Shown one piece after another: positions 14,991-24,343 of a stretch of DNA of 64,000 bases. The position numbers and the translations under genes are program-made. A model generated the notes under the pieces. That model ran no database searches. It saw only the letters and a program-made list of their open reading frames with translations, and had not been told where the DNA came from. How positions within the stretch are numbered: position 1 is the stretch's first letter; each line of letters starts with the position of its first letter. Source of the DNA: Testudinibacter crocodili (GTDB taxonomy: Bacteria > Pseudomonadota > Gammaproteobacteria > Enterobacterales > Pasteurellaceae). The DNA lies in NCBI GenBank assembly GCA_006228005.1, contig VDHG01000017.1:1-64000 (forward strand). The letters run 5' to 3'.

Positions 14991-17423
14991 GTGATGAAAA
15001 CAAATCCGACAAGAGAGATGCACAAATTCGGCGGCAGCAGTTTGGCTAATGCCGAGCGTATCCGTAATGTCGCACAATTAATCAAAAAATATAGTCAACA
15101 GCAGGATTTGATCGTTGTTTCGGCAATGGGGGATATGACCGATAATCTGATTCGTTGGGTCACGCTCTCAAGCAGCGATCCGGTCAGCGCCAACCAGCAA
15201 TTGCAAAAAATCAAATTTCAATATCTAACCCAAACTAACAAACTGCTCAATGCCCCCGAAACAGTTTCGCAGCCGTTTCTGGAAGATATTTTATCGCTCT
15301 CTTCGTTGCTGGATAAGCCGTTGAGTGAAGCGATTTATGCTGAAGTGGTGGGACATGGCGAAATTTGGACTGCAAGATTGGTCAGTGCGTACCTCAACCA
15401 AGTGGGAATTGAGAGCTGCTTTTTAGATGCGCGACTGTTTATGTATGCCGAAAGAGCGGTCATGCCGCAGGTTGATTTTGCCGCCAGCCGTCGAAAACTG
15501 CAACCGCACTTGGCGCAGGCCGAGGGCAAACGCCTGATTATCACCGGCTTTATCTGCCAAAATAGGGCAAAAGAAACGGTTTTGTTGGGGCGTAACGGCT
15601 CAGACTATTCCGCGACCCAGATTGCAGCACTGGCAGATCTGAGCAAAGTGACGATTTGGAGCGATGTTGCCGGTGTTTACAGCGCCGATCCGCACCAAAT
15701 TCATCATGCCAATTTATTAACATTTTTGCGATTGGATGAAGCCAGTGAGCTGTCGCGTTTAGCCGCGCCTGTGTTGCACGCCAGAACCTTGCAGCCGGTC
15801 AAAAGCCACTCACTCAGCCTGTTGCTGCGCAGCAGTCTACAGCCGGAAAATGGCTCTACCCGAATTGAACATGCCCTGACCGCCAGTGAAAACGGCAAAA
15901 TCGTGACCCACCATAACCAAATCGGACTGATTGAGCTGCTGATTCCGCCGACGCAATCACTGGATGAATGGCAGCAAACCGCACTTCAATGGCTGGAACA
16001 GCAACAGTTGCTGCCGCTGGCGCACAATTTAGATCGACCACAGCGACTGTTAAAGCTCGCCTATCCAGTTGAATATTTGGATAATATTTATCTTCAGTTA
16101 AAACAACTGCCGTTGACCGTCGAGTCCTCTTTTGTGCGTTACGATATGGCACTGTTGGCGATTGTCGGTTATGGCGTTTGCCGTAATTCATTGCAAATGA
16201 TGCGTTTCTTACAAATGTTGAAAACACAGCAGGTCGAATTTATCTGGCAGTCATTGGAACAGATCAGTGTGGTTGCCATTTTGCGGCAGAAAGTTGGGCG
16301 TGAGTTGCTGCGCAATGTGCACGATGACCTGTTTCGACCGCATAAAAGCATCGGTTTGGTGGTGTTGGGCAACGGGTCGATTGCCAAAACTTGGATTGAG
16401 CTTTATCGCCAACGCCGTGAAGAGCTGTCAGCACGCAGCAAATTCAATTTCACGCTGATTGGTATGGTCTCCAGTACCAAGGGTTGGCTCAGTTATCAAG
16501 GGCTGATTCCGCAGTTGCAGCAGCGTTCGATTGACGAAGCATTTGCCCAGTCGGCGCAAGAGTTGCAGCCGCAGCAGCTGATCAACTGGATGAGCGGGCA
16601 TCCGTTTGATGAGTTGGTGGTGCTGGATATTACCGCTAGCGACGAAGTTGCCAAACATTATATGAATTTTGCCAAGCATGGTTTCCATGTGATCAGCGCC
16701 AATAAACGCGCGGCAGCTTTTCCATTGAATGAATTTCATGCCTTGCAAAATGCCTTTAGCCAATCGGGCAGCTACTGGTTTTATAATGCTACGATTGGCA
16801 GCGGCTTACCGCTGAATACGATTTTGCGTGATTTGGTCGAGAGTGGTGATACGATTTTATCGGTGGAAGGCACATTTTCTGACACGATGACGTGGTTGTT
16901 TTCGCAATATGAGCAGCATATTTACAGTTTTCCGGAATTGATTGAACAGGCGTGGCAACAGGGCTTAAGCGAACGCAATCCGCGCGAAGATTTGAGCGGA
17001 ACCGATGCGATGCGGAAACTGGTGATTGCAGCGCGAAGTGCCGGTTATGATTTGGATCCGCAGCAGATTAAAGTCGAATCGTTATTGGACGCAGATGCAG
17101 AACAATTTTCGCTAAGTGAATTTTTTGAACGCTTGGAGCCGCTCAGTCAGCGCTTGCAACAACGCTATCAGGACGCACATGAAGACGGTATGGCGCTGCG
17201 TTATGTCGCCCGTTTTAATGCTAACGGGCAGTCCAGCGTGTGCTTAGAGCAGCTGGAACCGGATGATCCGATAAGCCAAACCTTACCCGGCGAGAACCGC
17301 TATTTGATTCGTAGCCTGTGGTATCGGGATAAACCGTTGGTGATTCACGGTCCCAGCTCCGGCCCGGCAATGACTGCCGGTGCAATTCAGAGTGATTTAA
17401 ATCGTTTGGTTAAATTGCTGTAG
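14991..17423 (+). CDS. metL: bifunctional aspartokinase / homoserine dehydrogenase II
   Basis: 810 residues, the length of E. coli MetL. The N-terminal aspartate kinase domain begins HKFGGSSLANAERIRNVA and contains VLLGRNGSDYSATQIAALA and TIWSDVAGVYSADP. An interface region follows, then the homoserine dehydrogenase domain with NAD(P)-binding GLVVLGNGSIAKTW (about 455-468), VISANKRAAAF, NATIGSGLPLNTILRDLV and EDLSGTDAMRKLVIAAR. Together they make aspartyl phosphate and homoserine, the first and third steps from aspartate to methionine/threonine. I prefer metL to thrA because it is divergent from metJ with met boxes between. No feedback ligand can be stated from sequence. Confidence 0.9.
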   Translation: MMKTNPTREMHKFGGSSLANAERIRNVAQLIKKYSQQQDLIVVSAMGDMTDNLIRWVTLSSSDPVSANQQLQKIKFQYLTQTNKLLNAPETVSQPFLEDILSLSSLLDKPLSEAIYAEVVGHGEIWTARLVSAYLNQVGIESCFLDARLFMYAERAVMPQVDFAASRRKLQPHLAQAEGKRLIITGFICQNRAKETVLLGRNGSDYSATQIAALADLSKVTIWSDVAGVYSADPHQIHHANLLTFLRLDEASELSRLAAPVLHARTLQPVKSHSLSLLLRSSLQPENGSTRIEHALTASENGKIVTHHNQIGLIELLIPPTQSLDEWQQTALQWLEQQQLLPLAHNLDRPQRLLKLAYPVEYLDNIYLQLKQLPLTVESSFVRYDMALLAIVGYGVCRNSLQMMRFLQMLKTQQVEFIWQSLEQISVVAILRQKVGRELLRNVHDDLFRPHKSIGLVVLGNGSIAKTWIELYRQRREELSARSKFNFTLIGMVSSTKGWLSYQGLIPQLQQRSIDEAFAQSAQELQPQQLINWMSGHPFDELVVLDITASDEVAKHYMNFAKHGFHVISANKRAAAFPLNEFHALQNAFSQSGSYWFYNATIGSGLPLNTILRDLVESGDTILSVEGTFSDTMTWLFSQYEQHIYSFPELIEQAWQQGLSERNPREDLSGTDAMRKLVIAARSAGYDLDPQQIKVESLLDADAEQFSLSEFFERLEPLSQRLQQRYQDAHEDGMALRYVARFNANGQSSVCLEQLEPDDPISQTLPGENRYLIRSLWYRDKPLVIHGPSSGPAMTAGAIQSDLNRLVKLL

Positions 17424-17451
17424 ACTTGAGGAACAAACGGAGCAAGATAAC

Positions 17452-18255
17452 ATGATGATATCAGCCATCAGCTTCAGTAATGCCCGACAATTGGCTGCTG
17501 ATAAAGATCACAAAATGCGGCATGTACATATTCGTTATCCGATGATTGGGTTGATAAAGCGCGGTCGCAAAACCTTCTTGCGCAATCAATCGTCGCACGA
17601 TGTGATGGAAAACGAGCTGTTTATCCTGCAAAAAGACAGCCACTGGGACATTTTTAACAATACTTTGGGCAAAGGCCATTACTGTTCACATATCATCAAT
17701 TTATCGCCGGATACTTTGCAACTGTTTTATCGCTATTATCCACAGATCAAACCCATTAAAACCCAAGATTGTATCAGCTGCCATTCAAAAATCTTATTTG
17801 AGTGTTTTCAGCGAACATGGCTCAGCCTGCAAGATCCGCATCTTAGTGATCAAGTTAAACAGCACCGTACGTTGGAGCTATTGCTGCAATTATCTGAATT
17901 AGACATCTATTTTCCGTTACCCCAAAATCTCAGTTGGACCGAAAAAATGCAGTATCTGGTGGAAAACGATTTGGCAAAATCATGGCGTTTAAGCGAGATT
18001 GCGGCTACTTTTCACATTAGTGAAAGTACACTGAAACGTCGCTTGCTGCGTGAAGGTACGCATTTTCGGCAATGGTTGCAAGATTTACGCTTGGATACCG
18101 CACTTTCATTGATTCTCAGCACCTCAAAAAATCTTGCCGACATCGCCCAGTTATGCGGCTATCATTCACAAAGTCGCTTCAGTGCTGCGTTTAAAAAACG
18201 CTTTGATCTTTTACCGTCGATGATCAAAACCGATAAAATGACTGAATACAGCTAA
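17452..18255 (+). CDS. AraC-family transcriptional regulator
   Basis: 267 residues. The C-terminal ~100 residues form the two-helix-turn-helix AraC DNA-binding domain: WRLSEIAATFHISESTLKRRL and, second, KNLADIAQLCGYHSQSRFSAAFKKRF. The N-terminal part (about 20-120) resembles the GadX/EutR-like group rather than the sugar-binding cupin of AraC itself, and contains the motif DCISCHSK. The ligand and targets are unknown; it sits between metL and the PEBP gene, 28 nt after metL, and might regulate the gene downstream. The start codon is one of two adjacent ATGs after GGAGCAAGATAAC. Confidence 0.85.
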   Translation: MMISAISFSNARQLAADKDHKMRHVHIRYPMIGLIKRGRKTFLRNQSSHDVMENELFILQKDSHWDIFNNTLGKGHYCSHIINLSPDTLQLFYRYYPQIKPIKTQDCISCHSKILFECFQRTWLSLQDPHLSDQVKQHRTLELLLQLSELDIYFPLPQNLSWTEKMQYLVENDLAKSWRLSEIAATFHISESTLKRRLLREGTHFRQWLQDLRLDTALSLILSTSKNLADIAQLCGYHSQSRFSAAFKKRFDLLPSMIKTDKMTEYS

Positions 18256-18336
18256 ATATTGCACTAAAACGGATAGTGGCTTTGGCTGCATTGCTGCAAA
18301 ATAGCGTCCTTACTTCACGTTTATAAGGATTTTAAA

Positions 18337-18897
18337 ATGAAAATATCTCAATTAGCTTCAACATTAGTCGTCAGTGCGGTTGCCGCTAGCGCCCAAGCCG
18401 ATAACAGTTTCCAACTCAGCAGTCCGCAAATTCAAGCGAATAGCAGCATTCCGGCTGATTTTGAATTTAACGGTTTTGGTTGTAGTGGTGATAATCAATC
18501 ACCGGAACTGCACTGGAAAAATGCCCCGGCAGGGACGAAAAGTTTTGCAGTATCGGTGTATGATCCCGATGCGCCGACGGGTTCCGGCTTTTGGCACTGG
18601 TATGTAGTCAATATTCCGGTAACAGTCAGCCATTTAGCCGCCAATGCGGGTGCTGCTGATCAATCGAATTTGCCGCAAGGTGCATTTCAATTAAGAACTG
18701 ACTATGGTTATCATGGTTGGGGCGGCGTTTGCCCACCGCAAGGAGATGATGCTCACCGCTATATTTTCACCGTGCATGCGCTGAATACCGAAAAGCTGGC
18801 TGTAGACAAAGACACCACCACCGCACTTGGCGGGTTTTTGGTTAATGCACACACTATTGATAAAGCCTCATTTACTGCGCACTATCAGCGCAAATAA
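18337..18897 (+). CDS. periplasmic YbhB/YbcL-type PEBP (Raf-kinase-inhibitor-like) protein
   Basis: 186 residues with a cleavable signal peptide (MKISQLASTLVVSAVAASAQ, cleavage near AQA|D). The mature part carries phosphatidylethanolamine-binding-protein motifs: SPELHWKNAPAGTKSFAVSVYDPDAP (ligand-site DPDAP), GFWHWYVVNIP and YGYHGWGGVCPP. Bacterial members bind small anions, but physiological roles are unclear. It is a single gene ending at a strong bidirectional terminator shared with glgP. Confidence 0.88.
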   Translation: MKISQLASTLVVSAVAASAQADNSFQLSSPQIQANSSIPADFEFNGFGCSGDNQSPELHWKNAPAGTKSFAVSVYDPDAPTGSGFWHWYVVNIPVTVSHLAANAGAADQSNLPQGAFQLRTDYGYHGWGGVCPPQGDDAHRYIFTVHALNTEKLAVDKDTTTALGGFLVNAHTIDKASFTAHYQRK

Positions 18898-18922
18898 GTT
18901 AACGCATATAATGCTTCCCTGC

Positions 18923-18960
18923 AAAAACGCCCCGTTATTCTGCCATAACGGGGCGTTTTT
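18923..18960. terminator. bidirectional intrinsic terminator
   Basis: Perfect 16-bp arms AAAAACGCCCCGTTAT and ATAACGGGGCGTTTTT around a 6-nt loop. The T-run is on both strands, so it can end the PEBP gene (plus) and the glycogen operon (minus). Confidence 0.92.
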
Positions 18961-18972
18961 ACTCGAACAAGA

Positions 18973-21408
18973 TTACAGTTTTACCGGCTGTAAATGCCAG
19001 ATCTGATCAGCATATTCTTTGATGGTACGGTCAGAGGAGAAATAACTCATATTGACAATATTTTGAATTGCTTTAGCAACCCAAAGATTTTGATCTTTAT
19101 ACACTTTGTCAATCTCCCGCTGCGCTTCAACATAGCTGCGGAAATCTGCGAAGGCTTGATAGTAATCACTCAGTGGTGAAAATGATTGGTAGCGCCCCGG
19201 CTCTTCCGGACTGAATGCACCGCTGGTGATTTGTTGCAAGGCTTCACGCAATTGCGGATCATTTTCATAATAGGCTGACGGTTGGTAGCCTTTGTGACGC
19301 AGTGCTTCCACTTGTTCTACCGTATTGCCGAAGATGAAAATATTGCCTTCACCGACATTTTGCAAAATCTCGACATTGGCGCCATCGAGAGTACCGACGG
19401 TTAACGCACCGTTCAAGGCAAATTTCATGTTGCTGGTGCCGGAAGCTTCAGTACCTGCCAGCGAAATCTGTTCAGAAACATCGGCAGCAGGAATAATCAA
19501 TTGCGCCAAGCTGACGCTGTAATTCGGAATGAAAACCAGCTTCAGTTTGTCGTGCACTCGCATATCATTGTTGATCACTTTGGCAACATCATTGATCAGG
19601 CGGATAATCTGTTTTGCCGCATAATAAGCAGATGCTGCTTTACCGGCAATGATGAACACCCGTGGTGTCCAGTCTTTTTCCGGATTACGCAGAATTTCAT
19701 TATAACGGGCGATAATATGCAGCAAGTTCAAATGCTGACGTTTATATTCGTGAATTCGTTTGATTTGTACATCAAACAGTGCATCAGGGTTGACCACAAT
19801 ATTTAAGTTGTGTGCGATATAGTTTGCCAATTTGACTTTATTGGCTTTTTTCACTTCACGCACTTCCTGCATAAATTTCGGGAAATCCGCATATTGTTTC
19901 AGTTGCTCTAAATCACTCAGATCTTTACGCCAAGATTTACCGATATATTTGTCGATTACCGCAGACAAACCCGGATTGGCAACACCGATCCAGCGACGTG
20001 GAGTAATTCCGTTGGTCATATTGCAGAAACGTTCCGGGTAAATTTTAGCAAAATCGGCAAAAATAGATTTCACCATCAAATCAGAGTGCAGTTTTGCTAC
20101 GCCGTTGATTTTGTGTGAAGCGACCACGGCTAGCCATGCCATCCGTACTTTACGCCCGTCGTTTTCGTCGATTAATGAAACTCGGCGAATTAAATCCGGA
20201 TCTTTTTCGGTATAAGATTTGATGCTCTCTAGGAAGTGCTCATTAATCTCTAAAATAATCTGTAAATGGCGTGGTAAAATAGCGCCCATCATATCAACCG
20301 GCCAAGTTTCCAACGCTTCACTCATCAAGGTGTGATTGGTGTAAGAGAAGACTTTGCAAGTGATCTCCCACGCAGATTTCCAACTAAACTCTTCTTTATC
20401 AATCAGAATACGCATTAATTCCGGAATCGCCAATACCGGGTGTGTATCATTTAAGTGAATCGCCACTTTATCAGCAAGATTGGTTAGCGTTTTGTGCTCC
20501 CATCGGTGGCGGTTTAGGATGTCTTGCAGGGAAGCGGAAACCAAAAAGTATTCCTGGCGTAAACGCAATTCACGCCCAGCGTAGGTTGAATCATCCGGAT
20601 ATAACACGCGTGAGACGTTTTCAGAACTGTTCTGGCGTTCCATTGCGGCAAAATAGTCACCGCGGTTAAACTTGGTTAAATCAAATACGTCACCAGCATG
20701 GGCTGACCATAAGCGCAGGCTATTTGCCATATTGGTTTCATAACCTGGAATAATTTGATCATAGCCCAAGGCAACGATTTGTGAGGTATCTACCCAATGG
20801 CATTTGTCGCCTTCAAAATAGATGCGTCCACCGAATTCAACTTTATAGCGTTTGGTCGGACGAATAAATTCCCAAGGTACTCCTTTTTCTAGCCAAGCGT
20901 CTGGACGTTCTACTTGTTGGCCATCGACGATTTTTTGGCGGAACATACCGTATTCATAACGGATACCATAACCCATGCCGGGATAATTTAGGGTCGCAAT
21001 CGAATCAAGGAAACAGGCGGCTAAACGACCTAATCCACCGTTGCCTAAGCCGGGATCAACTTCTTTTTCAATCACGTCTTCTAAATTCAGGCCTAATTGT
21101 TCCAACGCTTCGCGCACCACATCGTAAACGCCTTCGGCTAACATCGCATTGGATAGGGTACGCCCCATTAAAAATTCCATTGAGAGATAATATACTCGGC
21201 GGCAGTTTTGTGATTGGGTGGCACGCTGTGTTTTCAGCCAACCTTCTGAAACCAAATCACGAACCGCCAATAAAGTGGCGTTCAACCAGTCACGTTGGCT
21301 GGCAACGCCGGGATCGCGGCCAATAGAAAAGATTAATTTTTGTACAATTGCGTTTTTAACACCTTCAGCACTAGACAGAGGGGAATGGTGTAAAATGGTA
21401 TTGCTCAT
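18973..21408 (-). CDS. glgP: glycogen/maltodextrin phosphorylase GlgP
   Basis: 811 residues. Releases glucose-1-phosphate from alpha-1,4-glucan ends with pyridoxal phosphate. N-terminal [39 protein letters not shown] and [19 protein letters not shown] are conserved glucan phosphorylase segments, and the C-terminal [20 protein letters not shown] contains the PLP-binding lysine (in NMKF). It is the last gene of glgBXCAP, 38 nt after glgA, and ends at the strong terminator at 18923-18960. The product supports breakdown of the glycogen made by glgC/A/B. Confidence 0.97.
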   Translation of the reverse strand: MSNTILHHSPLSSAEGVKNAIVQKLIFSIGRDPGVASQRDWLNATLLAVRDLVSEGWLKTQRATQSQNCRRVYYLSMEFLMGRTLSNAMLAEGVYDVVREALEQLGLNLEDVIEKEVDPGLGNGGLGRLAACFLDSIATLNYPGMGYGIRYEYGMFRQKIVDGQQVERPDAWLEKGVPWEFIRPTKRYKVEFGGRIYFEGDKCHWVDTSQIVALGYDQIIPGYETNMANSLRLWSAHAGDVFDLTKFNRGDYFAAMERQNSSENVSRVLYPDDSTYAGRELRLRQEYFLVSASLQDILNRHRWEHKTLTNLADKVAIHLNDTHPVLAIPELMRILIDKEEFSWKSAWEITCKVFSYTNHTLMSEALETWPVDMMGAILPRHLQIILEINEHFLESIKSYTEKDPDLIRRVSLIDENDGRKVRMAWLAVVASHKINGVAKLHSDLMVKSIFADFAKIYPERFCNMTNGITPRRWIGVANPGLSAVIDKYIGKSWRKDLSDLEQLKQYADFPKFMQEVREVKKANKVKLANYIAHNLNIVVNPDALFDVQIKRIHEYKRQHLNLLHIIARYNEILRNPEKDWTPRVFIIAGKAASAYYAAKQIIRLINDVAKVINNDMRVHDKLKLVFIPNYSVSLAQLIIPAADVSEQISLAGTEASGTSNMKFALNGALTVGTLDGANVEILQNVGEGNIFIFGNTVEQVEALRHKGYQPSAYYENDPQLREALQQITSGAFSPEEPGRYQSFSPLSDYYQAFADFRSYVEAQREIDKVYKDQNLWVAKAIQNIVNMSYFSSDRTIKEYADQIWHLQPVKL

Positions 21409-21446
21409 TAGGTCAAATATCCTTCATTAAAATTGAATAAATCGTG

Positions 21447-22883
21447 TCAGTTAAACAAATTCTGATAGATAACTGAATATTTTTCAGCTGCTAAATGCCA
21501 GCTGAAATCGGCCTCCATGGCATTGATACGAACTTTATACCATTGTGGTTTGGCGTGCCATAGTGCTTGTGCCTGTTCAAACGCAGTCACCAGTTGCTCG
21601 ACATTTGCATCATTAAAAACAAAACCGGTTGCCCGCCGGCTTTTTAGATTCTCTTTGCTGCAATCAACCACGGTATCGGCTAACCCGCCGGTCGATCTCA
21701 CTAACGGTAAAGTGCCATATTTTAACCCATATAATTGGGTTAAGCCACAAGGTTCAAAACGGCTCGGTACTAAAATCACATCACCGCCGGCAATAATTAA
21801 GTGAGACAACTTTTCGTTATAACCAATATCCACACTGACTTGCTGTGGGTATTGCAGTTCTAATTGCGAAAATGCCTGTTCGTATTCTTTGTCGCCGGAA
21901 CCCAATAAAATAAATTGCACCCCGTCTTTTAAGATTCGCGGCAGTGCCTGTAACAGCAAATCTACGCCCTTTTGTGCAGTCAAGCGAGTGACCATCACAA
22001 ACAACAGCGCATTTTTATCCTGCGGCAAGTTGAATGCTTGTTGCAGCTCGGCTTTACATTTTGCCTTGCCGCTCATGCCTTTTAATTTATAATGCTCCGG
22101 CAGATGACTGTCCAGCTCAGGATTCCAAATTTGGTAGTCTACACCGTTTAACACGCCGCTCAATTTGTTTTGTTGCTGTAAGGTGGTCAGCAACCCTTGT
22201 AGGCCATAAGCATATTCCGGTGTGGTAATTTCTTGAGCATAAGTCGGACTGACGGCGGTAACATGATCCGCATAATACAATCCAGCTTTCAAATAGGAAA
22301 TTTGCCCGTTTAACTCGACTCCGTTCACGTTAAACATTTCCGGTGGTAGCGCGATTTCTGCCATATGGCGAGAATCAAATTGTCCTTGATAGGCTAAATT
22401 ATGGATGGTGAATACCGATTTTGCCGGGCGACCTTTGGCATGTAAGTAGGCACAAGCCAAGCCGGCATGCCAGTCGTGAGCATGCACGACATCGGCTTTC
22501 CACCAACTGTCCAGATTATCACCCAGCTCGGCTCCAAACCATGCTAGCAAGGCAAAACGCAGATAGTTGTCGGCATAATCATGATAGGATTGATCGTGGT
22601 AAGGATTGCCTTCGCGTTGATACAAGTGCGGTGCGTCGATCAAATAAACGCCCAAACCTTGATACTCGCTATAGCGTAATGTGGCTTGACCGGCAAAAGT
22701 CTCAAAAGTCCCTACCACACCTGATTCCGGTAAACTCGCCGTGATCGCCGGAAATGCTGGGATTAAAATTCGGACGTTGTCACCGTTTTGTTGTTGGGCA
22801 AAGGGTAACGCGCCGGTGACATCTGCCAGACCGCCGGTTTTTAATAAAGGATACAGCTCTGAGCAAACGTGTAAAACATTCAT
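21447..22883 (-). CDS. glgA: glycogen synthase GlgA
   Basis: 478 residues, a GT5 ADP-glucose-dependent alpha-1,4-glucan synthase. N-terminal MNVLHVCSELYPLLKTGGLA holds the ADP-glucose site KTGGLADV. Other landmarks are VHAHDWHAGLACAYL, SAVSPTYA-type TAVSPTYAQEI, VTRLTAQKGVDLLLQALP and the C-terminal PSRFEPCGLTQLYGLKYGT with the GT-B catalytic acidic/Cys motif. Transcribed with glgC upstream and glgP downstream. Confidence 0.97.
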   Translation of the reverse strand: MNVLHVCSELYPLLKTGGLADVTGALPFAQQQNGDNVRILIPAFPAITASLPESGVVGTFETFAGQATLRYSEYQGLGVYLIDAPHLYQREGNPYHDQSYHDYADNYLRFALLAWFGAELGDNLDSWWKADVVHAHDWHAGLACAYLHAKGRPAKSVFTIHNLAYQGQFDSRHMAEIALPPEMFNVNGVELNGQISYLKAGLYYADHVTAVSPTYAQEITTPEYAYGLQGLLTTLQQQNKLSGVLNGVDYQIWNPELDSHLPEHYKLKGMSGKAKCKAELQQAFNLPQDKNALLFVMVTRLTAQKGVDLLLQALPRILKDGVQFILLGSGDKEYEQAFSQLELQYPQQVSVDIGYNEKLSHLIIAGGDVILVPSRFEPCGLTQLYGLKYGTLPLVRSTGGLADTVVDCSKENLKSRRATGFVFNDANVEQLVTAFEQAQALWHAKPQWYKVRINAMEADFSWHLAAEKYSVIYQNLFN

Positions 22884-22957
22884 AGGATTTCCACCTGATT
22901 TTTGCTGAAATAAAACATCGTCTCCGCATTTGAAAAAGCAGAGACGATGATGTGTGA

Positions 22958-24280
22958 CTATGGTTCTGCTTTATAAGCTTTTTTAGCTTGTTGTTCTGTT
23001 TCCTGTTTTAGTTTTCCCAACATTTTTGAGGTCACTAAAACCACACCACCTTTGCTGACTCGGAACCGTCTTGCATCAAGCTCTAAATCAACGCCGATCT
23101 CCATACCGTCAGGAATATTACAATGGCGGTCAATAATGGCACGCTTGATCACCACATTTTTTCCGATAGTGACTTCCGGCAAAATCACCGAGAATTCTAC
23201 TTGTGATCCCTCTTTTGCTACGACATGATCAAATAACACTGAATTACTGATAATTGCGTCAGTAATAATACAGCCGCCGCCAACTAAGGAGTTGTCCAAC
23301 GCTCTGGTTTTACGCAGATGCTTATAGAAAAATTTGGACGGGAAGGTCTGTTTAGGGGTAGAACGAATCGGCCAGCGTTGGTCGAAAATATCCAATTGTG
23401 GATGTTCGGTGACCAAATCAATATTGGCTTCCCACAACGCATCAATGGTGCCGACATCACGCCAATAAATTTCACCCTGTGGGTTGCGCCCCATGCAAGA
23501 GCGACTGAACGGGTGGGCATATAAAACGCCTTCTTTTAACGCTTGTGGAATAATATCTTTGCCGAAATCATGGTTGGAGTCAGGTTTGGCAAATTCTTGA
23601 TCCAAAATGCTATACAGATAATCTGCATCAAACACATAAATTCCCATCGACGCCAAGCAGGTATCTGGTTTGCCTTGCATCGTTGGTGGATTCTTTGGTT
23701 TCTCGATAAAATCGGTCACTTGCAGATTTTCATTCACACCCATCACACCGAATTCAGAGGCTTTTTCTTTTTCCACCTCGATACAGCCAACCGTACATTT
23801 TGCACCGCTGGAGACATGATCCAGCAGCATTTGGGCATAATTCATTTTATAAATATGATCCCCTGCCAGAATCAGAACATATTTCGGTTTGTAATGGCTT
23901 TTCATAATATCGCAGTTTTGGTACACCGCATCGGCAGTGCCGCGATACCAAGTGCTGTCGTCCAGCTGTTGACGTGCCGGTAGCATATCGACAAATTCAT
24001 TGCGTTCACGCGGCAGGAATGACCAACTGTGCTGTAGGTGACGTAGCAGCGAGTGCGCCATATATTGGGTGACGACCCCGATACGATTCAAATTGGAATT
24101 GATACAATTTGATAGAGCGAAATCAATAATACGGCAAGAGCCTCCGAAATAAACCGCTGGTTTTGCACGCTTATCTGTGAGTTCGTACAAACGTGAGCCT
24201 CGTCCACCGGCTAAAATCAACACTAAAGTATCATCCGTGATACGCAACATGCTTGGTGAGTTTTTCAAAATTTCGTCCAT
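22958..24280 (-). CDS. glgC: glucose-1-phosphate adenylyltransferase GlgC
   Basis: 440 residues. Makes ADP-glucose from ATP and glucose-1-phosphate, the committed and normally allosterically controlled step of bacterial glycogen synthesis. LILAGGRGSRLYELTDKRAK is the nucleotide-binding loop, followed by KPAVYFGGSCRIIDFALSN, WYRGTADAVYQN, VLILAGDHIYKMNY and FIEKPKNPP. The C-terminal part is a left-handed beta-helix (IKRAIIDRHCNIPDGMEIG). Lies between glgX and glgA in the operon, 63 nt after glgX. Confidence 0.97.
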   Translation of the reverse strand: MDEILKNSPSMLRITDDTLVLILAGGRGSRLYELTDKRAKPAVYFGGSCRIIDFALSNCINSNLNRIGVVTQYMAHSLLRHLQHSWSFLPRERNEFVDMLPARQQLDDSTWYRGTADAVYQNCDIMKSHYKPKYVLILAGDHIYKMNYAQMLLDHVSSGAKCTVGCIEVEKEKASEFGVMGVNENLQVTDFIEKPKNPPTMQGKPDTCLASMGIYVFDADYLYSILDQEFAKPDSNHDFGKDIIPQALKEGVLYAHPFSRSCMGRNPQGEIYWRDVGTIDALWEANIDLVTEHPQLDIFDQRWPIRSTPKQTFPSKFFYKHLRKTRALDNSLVGGGCIITDAIISNSVLFDHVVAKEGSQVEFSVILPEVTIGKNVVIKRAIIDRHCNIPDGMEIGVDLELDARRFRVSKGGVVLVTSKMLGKLKQETEQQAKKAYKAEP

Positions 24281-24343
24281 ATTCGTTTTCCCCTAGTTTA
24301 AGATCCAATAAAACACCATAACAATTTGGTAATACGACTTGAT